Assembly: GCF_026250525.1 (NCBI RefSeq)
Contig: NZ_CP111065.1
Location: 1-64,000 of the forward strand
Length of the DNA: 64,000 nucleotides
Reading direction: 5' to 3'
DNA from: Chondrinema litorale
GTDB taxonomy: Bacteria; Bacteroidota; Bacteroidia; Cytophagales; Flammeovirgaceae
The notes under the pieces are model-generated. The model was not told the DNA's origin. It saw only the letters and a program-made list of their open reading frames with translations, and made no database searches. The position numbers were made by a program, and so were the translations under genes. This document shows, one piece after another, positions 53,138 through 62,498 of the stretch (positions within the stretch are counted from its first letter, which is position 1; the number at the start of each line of letters is the position of its first letter).

Positions 53138-54049
53138 ATGAAATTTTATATAATACTTATTTTTAAGATACTATTATCATATAGTGTATTAGCACAAAAC
53201 ACTAGTGTAAGAGGTAGAGGTGTTTATATAATCAAATTAAAACATAAGCCATATTTTAATCAGAAAGATTATGTTGATATAAATCTACCTGCAGGAGCTC
53301 AGCTAACATTTGATCTACCAGATGGACAAAGAGGTACAATTACTTTATGTTCAGATACAACTATTCGAAAGGTAAAGGAAGAAAAAGTTTTTATTGATAA
53401 TTATGTGAGAACTAATTATTTGGGAAATAAGTATTACGCCATTGATATTAAACATGGAGATGATAAGCCTAACCTATTAATCATTAATCCTTGGACATGG
53501 AAAGACAATGAACAAATTAGACCAGCATTAGTAGATGATAAAACTAATATAGAAGATTTAAACACTAAACATTTTATAGATATTAAGCCTAATGAAAAAG
53601 TGAGCATATGGTATAACAAATGGGATTATGGTGCTTTAACAATACCTTTTGCAATTCGAAAAGCCTTAAATGATACTACTAAACTCACTGTAACAACAAA
53701 TCTTAGTGCTGCTGTTCACATACGAAGAAGTTGGAATTACCAATCTTATAAAAATAGAAGAATAAAGGCAAAAATGAGTACCAAAGGGGCTTCATTTGGT
53801 GCTGTTTTAGGTTTTAGCCAAATAGGACTTACACCAAAAAACACGGATCTTGATGAAGACCCTTTAACAACAGAGGAAGATGGTTTGTCTATATTTACAG
53901 GACCATCTTTAGCTTTTAATTTATTTGGAGCTCAATTAGCTATAATATATGCATGGGATATAGGTATTGGTGAAGACTCCAAAAAGTGGAATTATCATAA
54001 AAAAGCTTTTTGGGGATTTGGTGTTGGAATTGAATTAGGGGCATTTTAA
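53138..54049 (+). CDS. secreted protein with barrel-like C-terminus
   Basis: 303 residues, signal peptide MKFYIILIFKILLSYSVLAQ. The first 200 residues form a beta-rich domain of unknown type (RGVYIIKLKHKPYFNQKDYVDINLP...). The last 100 residues (KMSTKGASFGAVLGFSQIGLTP, GLSIFTGPSLAFNLFGAQLAIIYAWDIGIG, KKAFWGFGVGIELGAF) are glycine-rich alternating strands ending in Phe, like outer-membrane barrels. No family is recognised. It stands alone between a terminator and a 350-base gap. Confidence 0.6.
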   Translation: MKFYIILIFKILLSYSVLAQNTSVRGRGVYIIKLKHKPYFNQKDYVDINLPAGAQLTFDLPDGQRGTITLCSDTTIRKVKEEKVFIDNYVRTNYLGNKYYAIDIKHGDDKPNLLIINPWTWKDNEQIRPALVDDKTNIEDLNTKHFIDIKPNEKVSIWYNKWDYGALTIPFAIRKALNDTTKLTVTTNLSAAVHIRRSWNYQSYKNRRIKAKMSTKGASFGAVLGFSQIGLTPKNTDLDEDPLTTEEDGLSIFTGPSLAFNLFGAQLAIIYAWDIGIGEDSKKWNYHKKAFWGFGVGIELGAF

Positions 54050-54400
54050 GATTATAATTATAAACACCGAATGCCCACTTTGGTATTATGTATCTTTGTT
54101 CTCTTCTTCTTGATCAAATACATCTAATCGTTCTTTACTGTTGTAATATTATAAATGCATTAATTGCTAATATTACAACCCCTGCATAATTTTTTCTGTG
54201 TTGTCTGCTAACATAGTTCCTATTTAAATTCTAAATCAATAGAAGTAATTATAAAAATATACACAATAGCTTCAAATGAAATTAAAAATAGGTGTAATAA
54301 CTTGATATTTTCAAGTTGAATAATAATTTTTTTTACTCAAAATTTTGTATTATTATTCATTATCAAAGTTAAATATATTTTTTAATCATATTAAAAATAA
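54050..54400. other. intergenic region without an intact gene
   Basis: On the minus strand a short open stretch ending at 54135 reads RQHRKNYAGVVILAINAF before a stop; it may be a transposase or other gene remnant but is too short to assign. Otherwise AT-rich sequence. Confidence 0.35.
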
Positions 54401-54988
54401 ATGAAAAGTTTATATTTCAAAGAAAAGCAGATTGTTTCTTCCTATTTGGTTAGAAGAGGATTAATTGATATACATGATGTAAGTACAAAAAAATATGAGG
54501 AAGTATTTAATAACCTACTAAACAAAACGAACTCAAAAAATGGAAAGGAATTATTGGATACTATAGAGAAGGGAAGAATAAATCTTCAAGTTCTTGTTCA
54601 TTTACAAGATAAAGGAGATTTACTTTTCAGAGAATTACAGTTTGCAGGCACTAGGGGGGAGAGAGCTCGGTTAGAAGGTTTTAGTATAGCTATAAAACCA
54701 AATACTATTGATGGTTTAGGGCTTAAGTATATGGCTCATATAGAACATATTGGTGATCGTAGTTGGGAGATAGATCCAACCTTTGTAGGAACTAGAGGTA
54801 AAGGACTTCGTTTAGAGGGGTTTGCAATTGACGTAACAGGTGCTAATGCAAGCCAATATGTAATTTATTATAGAGCTCATGTTCAAGATTTTGGCGATTC
54901 TAAATGGTATAAAAATGGTGAGTTTTGTGGAACCAGAGGAGAATATAGAAGAATTGAAGGCATAGAAGTTAGTTTAGAACGAAAATAA
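54401..54988 (+). CDS. ChW-repeat protein
   Basis: 195 residues. After a 60-residue helical start, three repeats follow: 'VHLQDKGDLLFRELQFAGTRGERARLEGFSIAI', 'AHIEHIGDRSWEIDPTFVGTRGKGLRLEGFAIDV' and 'AHVQDFGDSKWYKNGEFCGTRGEYRRIEGIEVSL'. The G...W...F.GTRG...RLEG pattern is that of clostridial hydrophobic W (ChW) repeats, used for surface or protein binding in Gram-positive bacteria; the first unit lacks its Trp. There is no signal peptide, so it is likely cytosolic here or exported by another route. ChW repeats in a Bacteroidota plasmid are uncommon. Confidence 0.75.
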   Translation: MKSLYFKEKQIVSSYLVRRGLIDIHDVSTKKYEEVFNNLLNKTNSKNGKELLDTIEKGRINLQVLVHLQDKGDLLFRELQFAGTRGERARLEGFSIAIKPNTIDGLGLKYMAHIEHIGDRSWEIDPTFVGTRGKGLRLEGFAIDVTGANASQYVIYYRAHVQDFGDSKWYKNGEFCGTRGEYRRIEGIEVSLERK

Positions 54989-55137
54989 CATTTCTAATGT
55001 GAGTTTATTTATAAGTGATACTACCCAAAGTAGATTTTTAAAAACTATTAGTTTTTATTAGACTTGAAACTCATCCTATATTCCTGTATATTTATGAATA
55101 ACTAACACAGTACAATAGTGCTGTAAATAAATATTTT

Positions 55138-55155
55138 TAAAGTTGTTTTTATTAT
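55138..55155 (+). promoter_or_regulatory. plasmid leader motif, copy 7
   Basis: TAAAGTTGTTTTTATTAT, 4 bases before the ATG of topoisomerase III at 55160. Confidence 0.5.
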
Positions 55156-55159
55156 ACAG

Positions 55160-57219
55160 ATGAAAGTAATTCTAGCTGAAAAGCCTTCAGTGGCTCGTGA
55201 TATTGCTCAAGTATTGGGAGCATCACAAAAAAAAGATTCCTATTTAGAAGGAAATAATTATCAAGTAACATGGGCATTTGGTCATCTTGTTCAATTAGTA
55301 AATGCCAAACAATATGGATATCATAAATGGGAGTTAGAAACATTACCAATACTCCCAAAGAAATTTCAACTCCAATTGAATGAGAATGCAGGAGCTAAGA
55401 AGCAATTTAAAGTAATTAAAGAATTGTTTCAACAAGCTGATGAACTGATTGTAGCAACTGATGCAGGAAGAGAAGGAGAGTTGATTTTTAGATATATATA
55501 TCAACTATCAGGAGTTAAGAAACCTTTCAAAAGATTGTGGATTAGTTCTCTAACTACAAAAGCTATAAAAATTGGTTTTAATAATTTAAAAGATGGTAGT
55601 TTATATGATAATCTATATCATTCTGCTGTATCTCGAAGTGAAGCGGATTGGCTATTAGGTATCAACGCAACTATAGCATTTACACTTTCATCAAAGAGTA
55701 AAAGTGTATTGTCATTGGGTAGAGTACAAACACCAGTTTTAAAAATGATATGTGAGCGATTTTTAGAACATGAAAACTTTAAACCAATTGATTATTATGT
55801 TCCAGAAATACATTTAAATAAAGGCAGTATAACTTTCAAAGCATCTTACAATGGTGATAGAATCTTTAATAAAGATCAGGCTAATAAAATTATTGAGGAA
55901 GTAGGGGTTGATGTTAAATGTACTAAATCGGAAACGAAACCAAAAATTGAAAATCAGCCTTTACTATACGATTTAACAACATTACAAGCATCTTGTAATA
56001 GGCTATATGGTTTTTCTGCTCACAATACTTTGCAAATCCTTCAAAAGTTGTATGAGAAAAAATGGATAACTTATCCTCGTACAGACTCTAGATATATTAC
56101 AGATGATTTATATGACAGGATGCCAGTTTTATTTAATAAAATAAAAAGAAATGGTAGCTTTAGTGAGTTCATTGATAAGATTAATTTCAGTGAACTTCCA
56201 ACAATATCTGTCAATAATAATAAAGTGTCAGATCATCATGCGATCTTACCAACAGGAGAGCAATATGGTTCATTAAATAATGATGAATCAAAAATTTATG
56301 ATATGATTGTGAAGCGTGCAATTGCTTCATTTTCTCCAAAGTGTAAAAAGAAAATTACAACATATATTTTCAATGAAATATTTACCTCTTCTGGTTCAGT
56401 TATTAAAGAGTTTGGATGGAGACTAGTAGAGCAGGAGCAGATAAAAGAAAGTGATGTTCAAGATTTACCTATCATTGATAAAGACGAGGAAATTAAGGTT
56501 ATTGATAAGTTATTTAAATCGACACAAACTAAGCCCAAGTCCATCCATTCAGAATCTTCTTTGTTAAAATTGATGGAGACAGCAGGTAAAGAAGTAGAAG
56601 ATAAAGAGTTGGCTGAATCTATTAAAGAAAACGGAATAGGTACACCAGCTACAAGAGCATCTATAATAGAAACTTTAATAAAGAGGACTTACATAGTTCG
56701 AAATGGGAAAAAGCTGATACCAACAGAGCTAGGGTTATCAGTATATGATCAAATTAAGGATTTAAAAATTGCTAGTCCAGAGCTAACAGGGTATTGGGAA
56801 TATAAGCTCAATAAAATGGCTAAAGGTGATTATGCAAGAGAGCTGTTTTTAAAGGAAATAAAAGATTATACTTCTTCTACTGTGGAAGCATTAAGAGAAG
56901 CAGGAAATGCTTTGAATATCCCTGAAACACATCTTAAATGTCCAAAATGTAACTCAGGTTCTATCATAGAAAATAAAAAGGGCTATGGATGCAGCAAATA
57001 TAAAGAGGGATGTGGTTTTGTAATATGGAAAACTATTGCAGGGAAAAATTGTCAGAGTCTAATATTAGACAACTTGTAAATAAGGGTAAAACTAATGAAT
57101 TGAAAGGGTTTGTTTCAAGGTCTGGTAATAAGTTTAATGCCAGTCTTTATATGAAAGATGATTTTACAATTGGATTTGCTTTTGGTGAAAGGGAAAAAGT
57201 AGTAGGTGAGAATAATTGA
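55160..57219 (+). CDS. topB: DNA topoisomerase III, with a -1 frame change near the 3' end
   Basis: The 639-residue first frame (55160-57079) has a Toprim domain (LAEKPSVARDIAQVLGAS, VATDAGREGELIFRYIY), the catalytic tyrosine in WITYPRTDSRYIT, SDHHAILPT, and a zinc-finger end CPKCNSGSIIENKKGYGC. After AGK the frame should continue LSESNIRQLVNKGKTNELKGFVSRSG, which is present in the -1 frame to 57219. GGGAAAAAT at 57051-57059 has five A where six would keep one frame. This is either a one-base deletion, a homopolymer sequencing error or a frameshift site; the core enzyme is intact in all cases. Plasmid TopB enzymes decatenate replicating DNA. Confidence 0.9.
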
Positions 57220-57273
57220 AAGTAATCTTCTACAGCATTCTAATAATCATTTTTAACCTATAACTTTTAAGTT

Positions 57274-58383
57274 ATGCCTTTAGAAAAAGAAAAAAATACA
57301 CAGAAATACCATAAAGAAACCTCTAAAGAACGAAGTGACAGAATTAATGATTTTGTTCAAAAGATTAAGGATTCTAAAGCAAATGATGAAATAGTCAAAC
57401 ACGTAGATGATGAAAAAGAGCATATTATCAATCGTAGAGTTAGTAATGATCAAAGTTTATCTTCCATCAGGAATGATTTTAAGCAGTATAATAAGGTACT
57501 AAAACAGGAACTTGGAGAAGATAAACAAAATGTAGTATTTCAAAAAGGGAAAGATAATTATAGCCGATTTGGTTTGCCTAAATCATATGATGAAGAATTT
57601 AAAAAGAATCCTAAAATCAAAGCAAAAGATGCTAAGGAAATTGTAGATAGTAAGAACTCTTCAAAAGTAGTATCTCAAGTAAAAGGGGATTCATTTAAAC
57701 ATCAAAAAGAGAATATTGAAACAAATAGCGATAAGACAAACAAGGAAAAGGAAAGTTTCAATAAACGAAAATTTGAAAAAGTCGAACAAGATGCAAGAAA
57801 CTATAAAAATGAAAAGGGTAAAGAACACGCCAAAGAGGAAAATAAGATCAAAAATGAAGCTGATCCTTTAGGACGAAAATCAAGTAATGAAAGCAGAAAG
57901 GAGAAGACTGTAAATCCTGAAAAGAAACTGGAGACTAATAATAGTGAGCTTAAAAATAAAATGGGAGAATGGTGGGAGCAAACTAAAAGAGCAGCAATGA
58001 GAACTACTATTGGTAAAGCAGGTTATGCAATGGGATATTTGGCTGTAAAAGCTGCTAAAAAAGTTTCTGATAAAGTGAAAGATGTTGCTGAAAAGGTCAA
58101 AGATAAGTTTGGTATTGAAAAGGACAATAAGAAGAAAGCTAATGAACAGGAATTGAATGGGGATAGGCAATCAGAAAACCGAACAAGTAATAAAAAGGAA
58201 AGTACTAAATCTTATGATAGTGGTAGAAGTCAAGATCAGAGACAAGAGAGAAGTACAACTGGAAAGAATCAAGAACAAAGTTCAGGAAATGAAAAGCCAA
58301 AAGAAAAAGTATATAGTGCTTCTGCTAAATTTCAGAATATGAAAATAAAAGCAAAGTCAAATGAAAAGGAAGTAGAGATGTGA
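57274..58383 (+). CDS. large charged protein of unknown function (plasmid backbone)
   Basis: 369 residues, almost entirely Lys, Glu, Asp, Asn and Ser with no hydrophobic core except 'RTTIGKAGYAMGYLAVKAAKKVSDKVKDVAEKVKDKFGIE' at about 245-285, which could be an amphipathic helix. The DNA start is overlapped by a small palindrome TAACTT-TT-AAGTTA ending at the ATG. Co-directional with topB (54 bases). Probably disordered; possibly a relaxosome or partition accessory protein, but nothing firm supports this. Confidence 0.5.
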   Translation: MPLEKEKNTQKYHKETSKERSDRINDFVQKIKDSKANDEIVKHVDDEKEHIINRRVSNDQSLSSIRNDFKQYNKVLKQELGEDKQNVVFQKGKDNYSRFGLPKSYDEEFKKNPKIKAKDAKEIVDSKNSSKVVSQVKGDSFKHQKENIETNSDKTNKEKESFNKRKFEKVEQDARNYKNEKGKEHAKEENKIKNEADPLGRKSSNESRKEKTVNPEKKLETNNSELKNKMGEWWEQTKRAAMRTTIGKAGYAMGYLAVKAAKKVSDKVKDVAEKVKDKFGIEKDNKKKANEQELNGDRQSENRTSNKKESTKSYDSGRSQDQRQERSTTGKNQEQSSGNEKPKEKVYSASAKFQNMKIKAKSNEKEVEM

Positions 58384-58405
58384 ATGTGAAGTATTAGGTT
58401 CTTAT

Positions 58406-58442
58406 AAGTAAAACAAAACCTTCAGTAGGTTTTGTTTTACTT
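58406..58442. terminator. bidirectional terminator with 15-bp stem
   Basis: AAGTAAAACAAAACC (58406-58420) pairs perfectly with GGTTTTGTTTTACTT (58428-58442) around TTCAGTA, between the convergent topB operon and the peptidase gene. T-rich on both strands. Confidence 0.85.
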
Positions 58443-58521
58443 ATGTTTTTTTCTAAGAAAATAGTCTTCTATGCTTAGTAAATATAGTTTTGGTTATGTG
58501 AAAAGTATTTTATTCAAATTC

Positions 58522-59346
58522 TTAATGTTTACCCTTTATAAAAAGTGTATCCAATGGGTTTTCTTGTCTTCTTTTTAAGAAATCTTCAATAAGATCATTA
58601 GAATCAACACTATCAACACTATTAGTAAATTCGTTTGCAAGTACTAAGAAACGTAGTTCTAAGTTAGGATGGCTGTAAGATTGATCATACATTTTACTGT
58701 TTGTTATATCCGACCAATGATAGACAATTCTATTCATTGAGAGATTCCAACTCATTGAAGAAATTGACATAGATATCATAGATGCATCTAACATACATGG
58801 ACCATAATTGTCAATTTTCTTCTTTATACAGTTGGCTGCAAAGCGATCAGCCCTTAATTCCATTTCTTTTGCTAAAGTCATTTGTGTATTAAGGGTTGAT
58901 GAATCATCAAAAAAAAGACCATAATCATGATAATTTATGTGTCCTACTTCATGTAATAATAAAAGGCATAATAAGTATTCAGGATATACATTTAATTTTT
59001 TTTTGTCTTTGGCACTATATTCTGCTAAGTAACTTGAAAGAGCAGCTCTATTTATGTGTATTTCGGCGTATCCTTTAGGCACAAAAATCATAGGGTCTCT
59101 TGCACCAAATGTTTCAATAATAGGTATTTGATTTGAGTTAAGTTCATTTTTGATTGAATCATTAAAAACAATATCAAATATGGTTATTGAGTCTAAAATA
59201 CAATTGGTCAATTCTATTGCATTTATAAGTTTTTCATCAGTTAAGTAGGCTTTTTTAGGTATAGTAGAAGTATTGAAAATTGAACATGATTCAATTAATG
59301 ATGCTATTATAGCATACAGAAAGAAATTGTAAAATAGGTTTTTCAT
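58522..59346 (-). CDS. lipoprotein zinc metallopeptidase (HExxH, M48-like)
   Basis: 274 residues. MKNLFYNFFLYAIIASLIESC is a lipobox-type signal (Leu-Ile-Glu-Ser-Cys, imperfect). LLLHEVGHINYHDYG contains HEVGH, and the later KEMELRADRFAANCI supplies the ExxxD/AD helix of gluzincin-type (M48-like) peptidases. It is coupled to the next gene upstream (2 bases between). It probably acts at the envelope. The absence of the usual membrane helices of HtpX suggests a soluble or lipid-anchored member. Confidence 0.65.
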   Translation of the reverse strand: MKNLFYNFFLYAIIASLIESCSIFNTSTIPKKAYLTDEKLINAIELTNCILDSITIFDIVFNDSIKNELNSNQIPIIETFGARDPMIFVPKGYAEIHINRAALSSYLAEYSAKDKKKLNVYPEYLLCLLLLHEVGHINYHDYGLFFDDSSTLNTQMTLAKEMELRADRFAANCIKKKIDNYGPCMLDASMISMSISSMSWNLSMNRIVYHWSDITNSKMYDQSYSHPNLELRFLVLANEFTNSVDSVDSNDLIEDFLKRRQENPLDTLFIKGKH

Positions 59347-59348
59347 TA

Positions 59349-59942
59349 CTATCGTTCTACAATATGTTGGATACCTAATTTTATTGCTTGGCGATGAGTT
59401 TCGGAAGATGAACTTGATGTATCAATACTTGAATTAATAGGGTCAAAACTCATCAATAATTCTAGTTCATCTAAAAAATATTCAGCTAATGAACTTTGAT
59501 AACATTCTTCGCATTCTGAAACTGTACAGATAAACTTAAATTCTCGATCTTTTATTTGAAATAATAGATCTAAGGTTATTTCATCTCCATTCGCTAGTTC
59601 AAGATATTCGTTATTATTTATGAAAATCACGTCACCATTCTTTTCATATTTATCTGGGTGTAAAATTTTTACTTTTTTAAAAAATGAATCATCAAAATAA
59701 TCTTCATATTTCATATCCCATCCTTGTCCACATTCCAATCTTTTCCACTGAATTGACGTAAAAAGTTTACGGTTTATATCTAAGCTTCTTAAGTAAAACT
59801 TTCTATTGTCAAAAAGCTCGTTTTTCAATGATACTCTTACCCTGTATTTTATAAGTTGGGCCTTATACTTCATTGTTATAATACCTTTTTCTTCTAAATA
59901 TTCAGCATCATAATAATCTTCTGAAGATATATCTAAGTTCAT
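59349..59942 (-). CDS. unknown protein, probably the C-terminal part of a frameshift fusion
   Basis: 197 residues from an ATG at 59942, not recognised. The same frame stays open upstream to about 60107, without another start codon, and reads VGRVTLNILDKEKISSETVL...TDTAFVKVNLLAPEV, which looks like real coding sequence. It begins exactly where the upstream lipoprotein gene has GCA AAA AAA AAG. A -1 shift on the A AAA AAG site would fuse the two into a single protein of about 370 residues. The end SSIDTSSSSSETHRQAIKLG is flexible. Standing between two lipoproteins, it may be periplasmic only as a fusion. Confidence 0.55.
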   Translation of the reverse strand: MNLDISSEDYYDAEYLEEKGIITMKYKAQLIKYRVRVSLKNELFDNRKFYLRSLDINRKLFTSIQWKRLECGQGWDMKYEDYFDDSFFKKVKILHPDKYEKNGDVIFINNNEYLELANGDEITLDLLFQIKDREFKFICTVSECEECYQSSLAEYFLDELELLMSFDPINSSIDTSSSSSETHRQAIKLGIQHIVER

Positions 59943-60070
59943 TACTTCTGGAGCTAATAGATTTACCTTAACAAAAGCAGTATCTGTTAGTGGATTGATA
60001 ATATTAGAAATAGTATCATATAAGAGTACTGTTTCCGAACTAATCTTTTCCTTATCAAGGATATTTAATG

Positions 60071-60490
60071 TTACTCTTCCAACTTTTTTTTTGCTTCATA
60101 AACTTTAGCCAGTGCCTGATTAAGCATTGCTACAGTAGTGGTTATATCGATATTAGCCTTATTTTCACCTTTCCTAAGAGTATTAAGATGGCACATTATT
60201 CCATCAACTTCTTTTAGACGATTTAATACCTCATTATTAAAGGCAGATTCTTTGTATTTGGCCTTTTTTACTTCTTTGAAGTATTCTAATTTATTTGATA
60301 ATGATGCATCTCCTGAAGTAGTTGTGTTAATATCTGATTGAATACTACCTTCGATTTGATTAATCAAATTTAATTGTGTTTCAACATCAGTTCCTACTGA
60401 TGTATAAGTCCACTTAGATACAGTTTTTGGACATGTTGTACAATTACTTAAAAAAGTAAGTATACATATTACAAATAAGTTGGTTTTCAT
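60071..60490 (-). CDS. small lipoprotein ending at a dnaX-type frameshift site
   Basis: About 139 residues from the ATG at 60490 (MKTNLFVICILTFLSNC, Cys17 lipobox); the ORF start at 60526 is less likely. The helical body (LNLINQIEGSIQSDINTTTSGDASL, LNRLKEVDGIMCHLNTLRKG) ends ALAKVYEAKKKLEE. The final codons GCA AAA AAA AAG contain A AAA AAG, the heptamer of the dnaX -1 frameshift, and a -1 shift enters the open frame of the next gene. Confidence 0.6.
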   Translation of the reverse strand: MKTNLFVICILTFLSNCTTCPKTVSKWTYTSVGTDVETQLNLINQIEGSIQSDINTTTSGDASLSNKLEYFKEVKKAKYKESAFNNEVLNRLKEVDGIMCHLNTLRKGENKANIDITTTVAMLNQALAKVYEAKKKLEE

Positions 60491-60617
60491 AAAAAAAATT
60501 AGATTGAACTCTAATATAGTTATCAAATTATAAAATCAAAACGAATAACACTGAAAAATTAGCATATTAATAAGCGTACTTTATAGCACCTTTTATAATT
60601 ACTTCTTTCTTCAATAA

Positions 60618-60688
60618 TGTAAAATAAATATTTACAATTTTTTATTATTTAGGCATAAAATAATTAACTATGTAAAATATTATTTACA
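60618..60688. promoter_or_regulatory. two TGTAAA..TTTACA operators upstream of parA
   Basis: TGTAAA-N7-TTTACA at 60618-60636 and TGTAAA-N6-TTTACA at 60671-60688 (extended to ATGTAAA/TTTACAT). They precede the parA ATG by 82 and 30 bases. The same half-sites flank the promoter of the telomere-resolvase-like gene (62483-62488 and 62539-62544). The HTH domain fused to ParA is a natural candidate to bind them. Confidence 0.6.
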
Positions 60689-60717
60689 TATCTTTTTAAA
60701 AATAAGTAAATTAGTGC

Positions 60718-61578
60718 ATGGAACATATTCTTGAAAATATAAAGAGAATAAGAGAAAGTCAAAAAATTACTCAGGCTGTAATTGGAGAGAAATTAGGAAT
60801 ATCAAGAGTTCAATATACTAATATTGAGTCTGGAATTACTAGCCTTACAATGGATAGAATGCAAGATATTGCTGAAATTCTTGGAGTAGAAGTAAGTCAA
60901 TTAATGGATAAGCCTTCTGCAAAAGTTATTTCGTTTGCTAACCGAAAAGGTGGTGTAGGGAAATCAACAATGACTATTTTATTTTCTGTTGCTTTGTCAA
61001 ACTGGACAGATTATAAGGTACTAGTAATAGATACAGATTCACAATCTACAGTTGCTAGTTTAGCTGATGAGGAAAGTGATCTTGGCATGGATATAATTCC
61101 CTTTAATTTTGATGAGAGTCATACACCTATAAGAGATTTTCTAAAAATAATTGAGAAGAAATCAAAGGAGTATGATCTTATTCTTATAGATACTCAAGGA
61201 AGTTTTGCTGATGGACAAGCAATTAATACTATCTTATCAGTTTCAGATATTTGTATAATCCCAATTCAAGCCACAAAACCTGCAATCCAATCAACTTTGA
61301 CTACGTTAGTTTCACTTCCAGAAATATCAGAAGGAAGAAGGGAAGAAGGGAAATCATTTTTAGCTTTAGGAATAGTTAATCAAAGAACTCGTACTAATGA
61401 ACATAAAATTGTAAAAGATTTAGATGGTCAATTTGGTATGAAGGTTTTAGATAATGCTCTTTCTAATCTTGTACGATACCACAGAGAAATGAGTCTATCT
61501 AAACCTATTTGTGAGAAAGAAGATGATGATGAGTTTGTAGAATTATTTAGGGAACTAGTAAAAGAAATAGGGCTATGA
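60718..61578 (+). CDS. parA: ParA partition ATPase with N-terminal XRE helix-turn-helix
   Basis: 286 residues. Residues 1-65 are an XRE helix-turn-helix (KRIRESQKITQAVIGEKLGI...VQYTNIESGIT). From residue 70, 'AKVISFANRKGGVGKSTMTILFSVAL' is the deviant Walker A of ParA/MinD ATPases, then VLVIDTDSQSTVASL and LILIDTQGS. ParA drives segregation of replicated plasmids with ParB. The direct XRE fusion lets the ATPase bind its own operator, as the P1-type ParAs do with their own HTH. It overlaps parB by 4 bases (ATGA). Confidence 0.92.
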   Translation: MEHILENIKRIRESQKITQAVIGEKLGISRVQYTNIESGITSLTMDRMQDIAEILGVEVSQLMDKPSAKVISFANRKGGVGKSTMTILFSVALSNWTDYKVLVIDTDSQSTVASLADEESDLGMDIIPFNFDESHTPIRDFLKIIEKKSKEYDLILIDTQGSFADGQAINTILSVSDICIIPIQATKPAIQSTLTTLVSLPEISEGRREEGKSFLALGIVNQRTRTNEHKIVKDLDGQFGMKVLDNALSNLVRYHREMSLSKPICEKEDDDEFVELFRELVKEIGL

Positions 61579-62405
61579 TGGATTTAGAAAAAATGACAAA
61601 ATCTGCTCTTGAACAAAAGAAGAAAGGTAATACATTGCAAGGGCAGACAAAGAAACAAAATGAGAAAAGAAAGATTTTTATTGATGTTGAAGAACTAACA
61701 GTAGATGAAATTTATCGTTCTTTGATCAGACATCAAACACCAGAAGAAGAGTATCAATTAAAGAAGTCAATAGAAGATGAAGGAATAAGGGATGCACTTG
61801 TAGTATATAAGAGAAATGAAAACTTTGTAGTAGTAGATGGACATCATAGACTGAGTGCTGCAAAGGATATGAAAATAGCTACTGTGCCTATTCAAGAAAT
61901 GCAGTTTGCTAATCAAGATGAAGCTAGAGTATGGATGCTGAGAAATCAGTTAGGTAGAAGAAACTTGGGAGATGCTGAACGAATTGATATAGCTTTAAAG
62001 CTTACTGAATTTATGGAAAAGCTTGGTATAGAAAATAAAATGACAGGTAAAAACCTTAGTGCAAATTTGCACAAAGGTCAAAAAAGTCAGAAAATTGATA
62101 GACTCCAAGAAGCTTCTAATATTGCAAATGTAAGTAGACGAAATGTTGCAAAGTATAAGAAGATATTTGATTCAGGAGATGAAAAATTATTAAAAGAAGT
62201 AGTAGAAGGTAAGAAGTCTATTCATAAGGCTCATACTGAAATTGCACAGAAGTCTAAGCCCAAAAAAGAGCTTAAAGTAGTAAAAAAAGCTAAAGTATAT
62301 AGTAAAGAGATTGAAACCATTTTTACTAAAATGGAAGCTTGGAAAAAGGGTAATATTTCAGATGAGGATATTAAGAACTTACTACAGAAACATTTTGGTA
62401 AATAA
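61575..62405 (+). CDS. parB: ParB-like partition protein
   Basis: 276 residues. 'RHQTPEEEYQLKKSIEDEGIRDALVVYKRNENFVVVDGHHRLSAAKDM' is the ParB/Srx nuclease-fold domain with the GHHR motif. 'ARVWMLRNQLGRRNLGDAERIDIALKL' follows, and 'IANVSRRNVAKYKKIFDSGDEKLLKEVVEGKKSIHKAHTEI' is an HTH that would bind a centromere-like site. It is translationally coupled to parA. Confidence 0.9.
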   Translation: MMDLEKMTKSALEQKKKGNTLQGQTKKQNEKRKIFIDVEELTVDEIYRSLIRHQTPEEEYQLKKSIEDEGIRDALVVYKRNENFVVVDGHHRLSAAKDMKIATVPIQEMQFANQDEARVWMLRNQLGRRNLGDAERIDIALKLTEFMEKLGIENKMTGKNLSANLHKGQKSQKIDRLQEASNIANVSRRNVAKYKKIFDSGDEKLLKEVVEGKKSIHKAHTEIAQKSKPKKELKVVKKAKVYSKEIETIFTKMEAWKKGNISDEDIKNLLQKHFGK

Positions 62406-62413
62406 TCTTTTTG

Positions 62414-62498
62414 ATACTGCTTTAATAATTTCATTTATCCTCTATTTTTTCCATGGAAAATGAATCTTTTGAAATACATAAATGTAAATGAACAGTAT
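62414..62498. promoter_or_regulatory. imperfect nested inverted repeat upstream of the telomere-resolvase-like gene
   Basis: ATACTG (62414-62419) pairs with CAGTAT (62493-62498), and ATTTCATTTAT (62428-62438) pairs with ATAAATGTAAAT (62478-62489) with one bulge. A perfect 14-bp palindrome TTTTCCATGGAAAA (62447-62460) lies near the centre. A further pair GAACAGTAT (62490-62498)/ATATTGTTC (62510-62518) overlaps it. The spacing is asymmetric, so it is not a clean telomere palindrome; it may be an operator, a remnant resolution site, or chance in AT-rich DNA. Confidence 0.4.
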
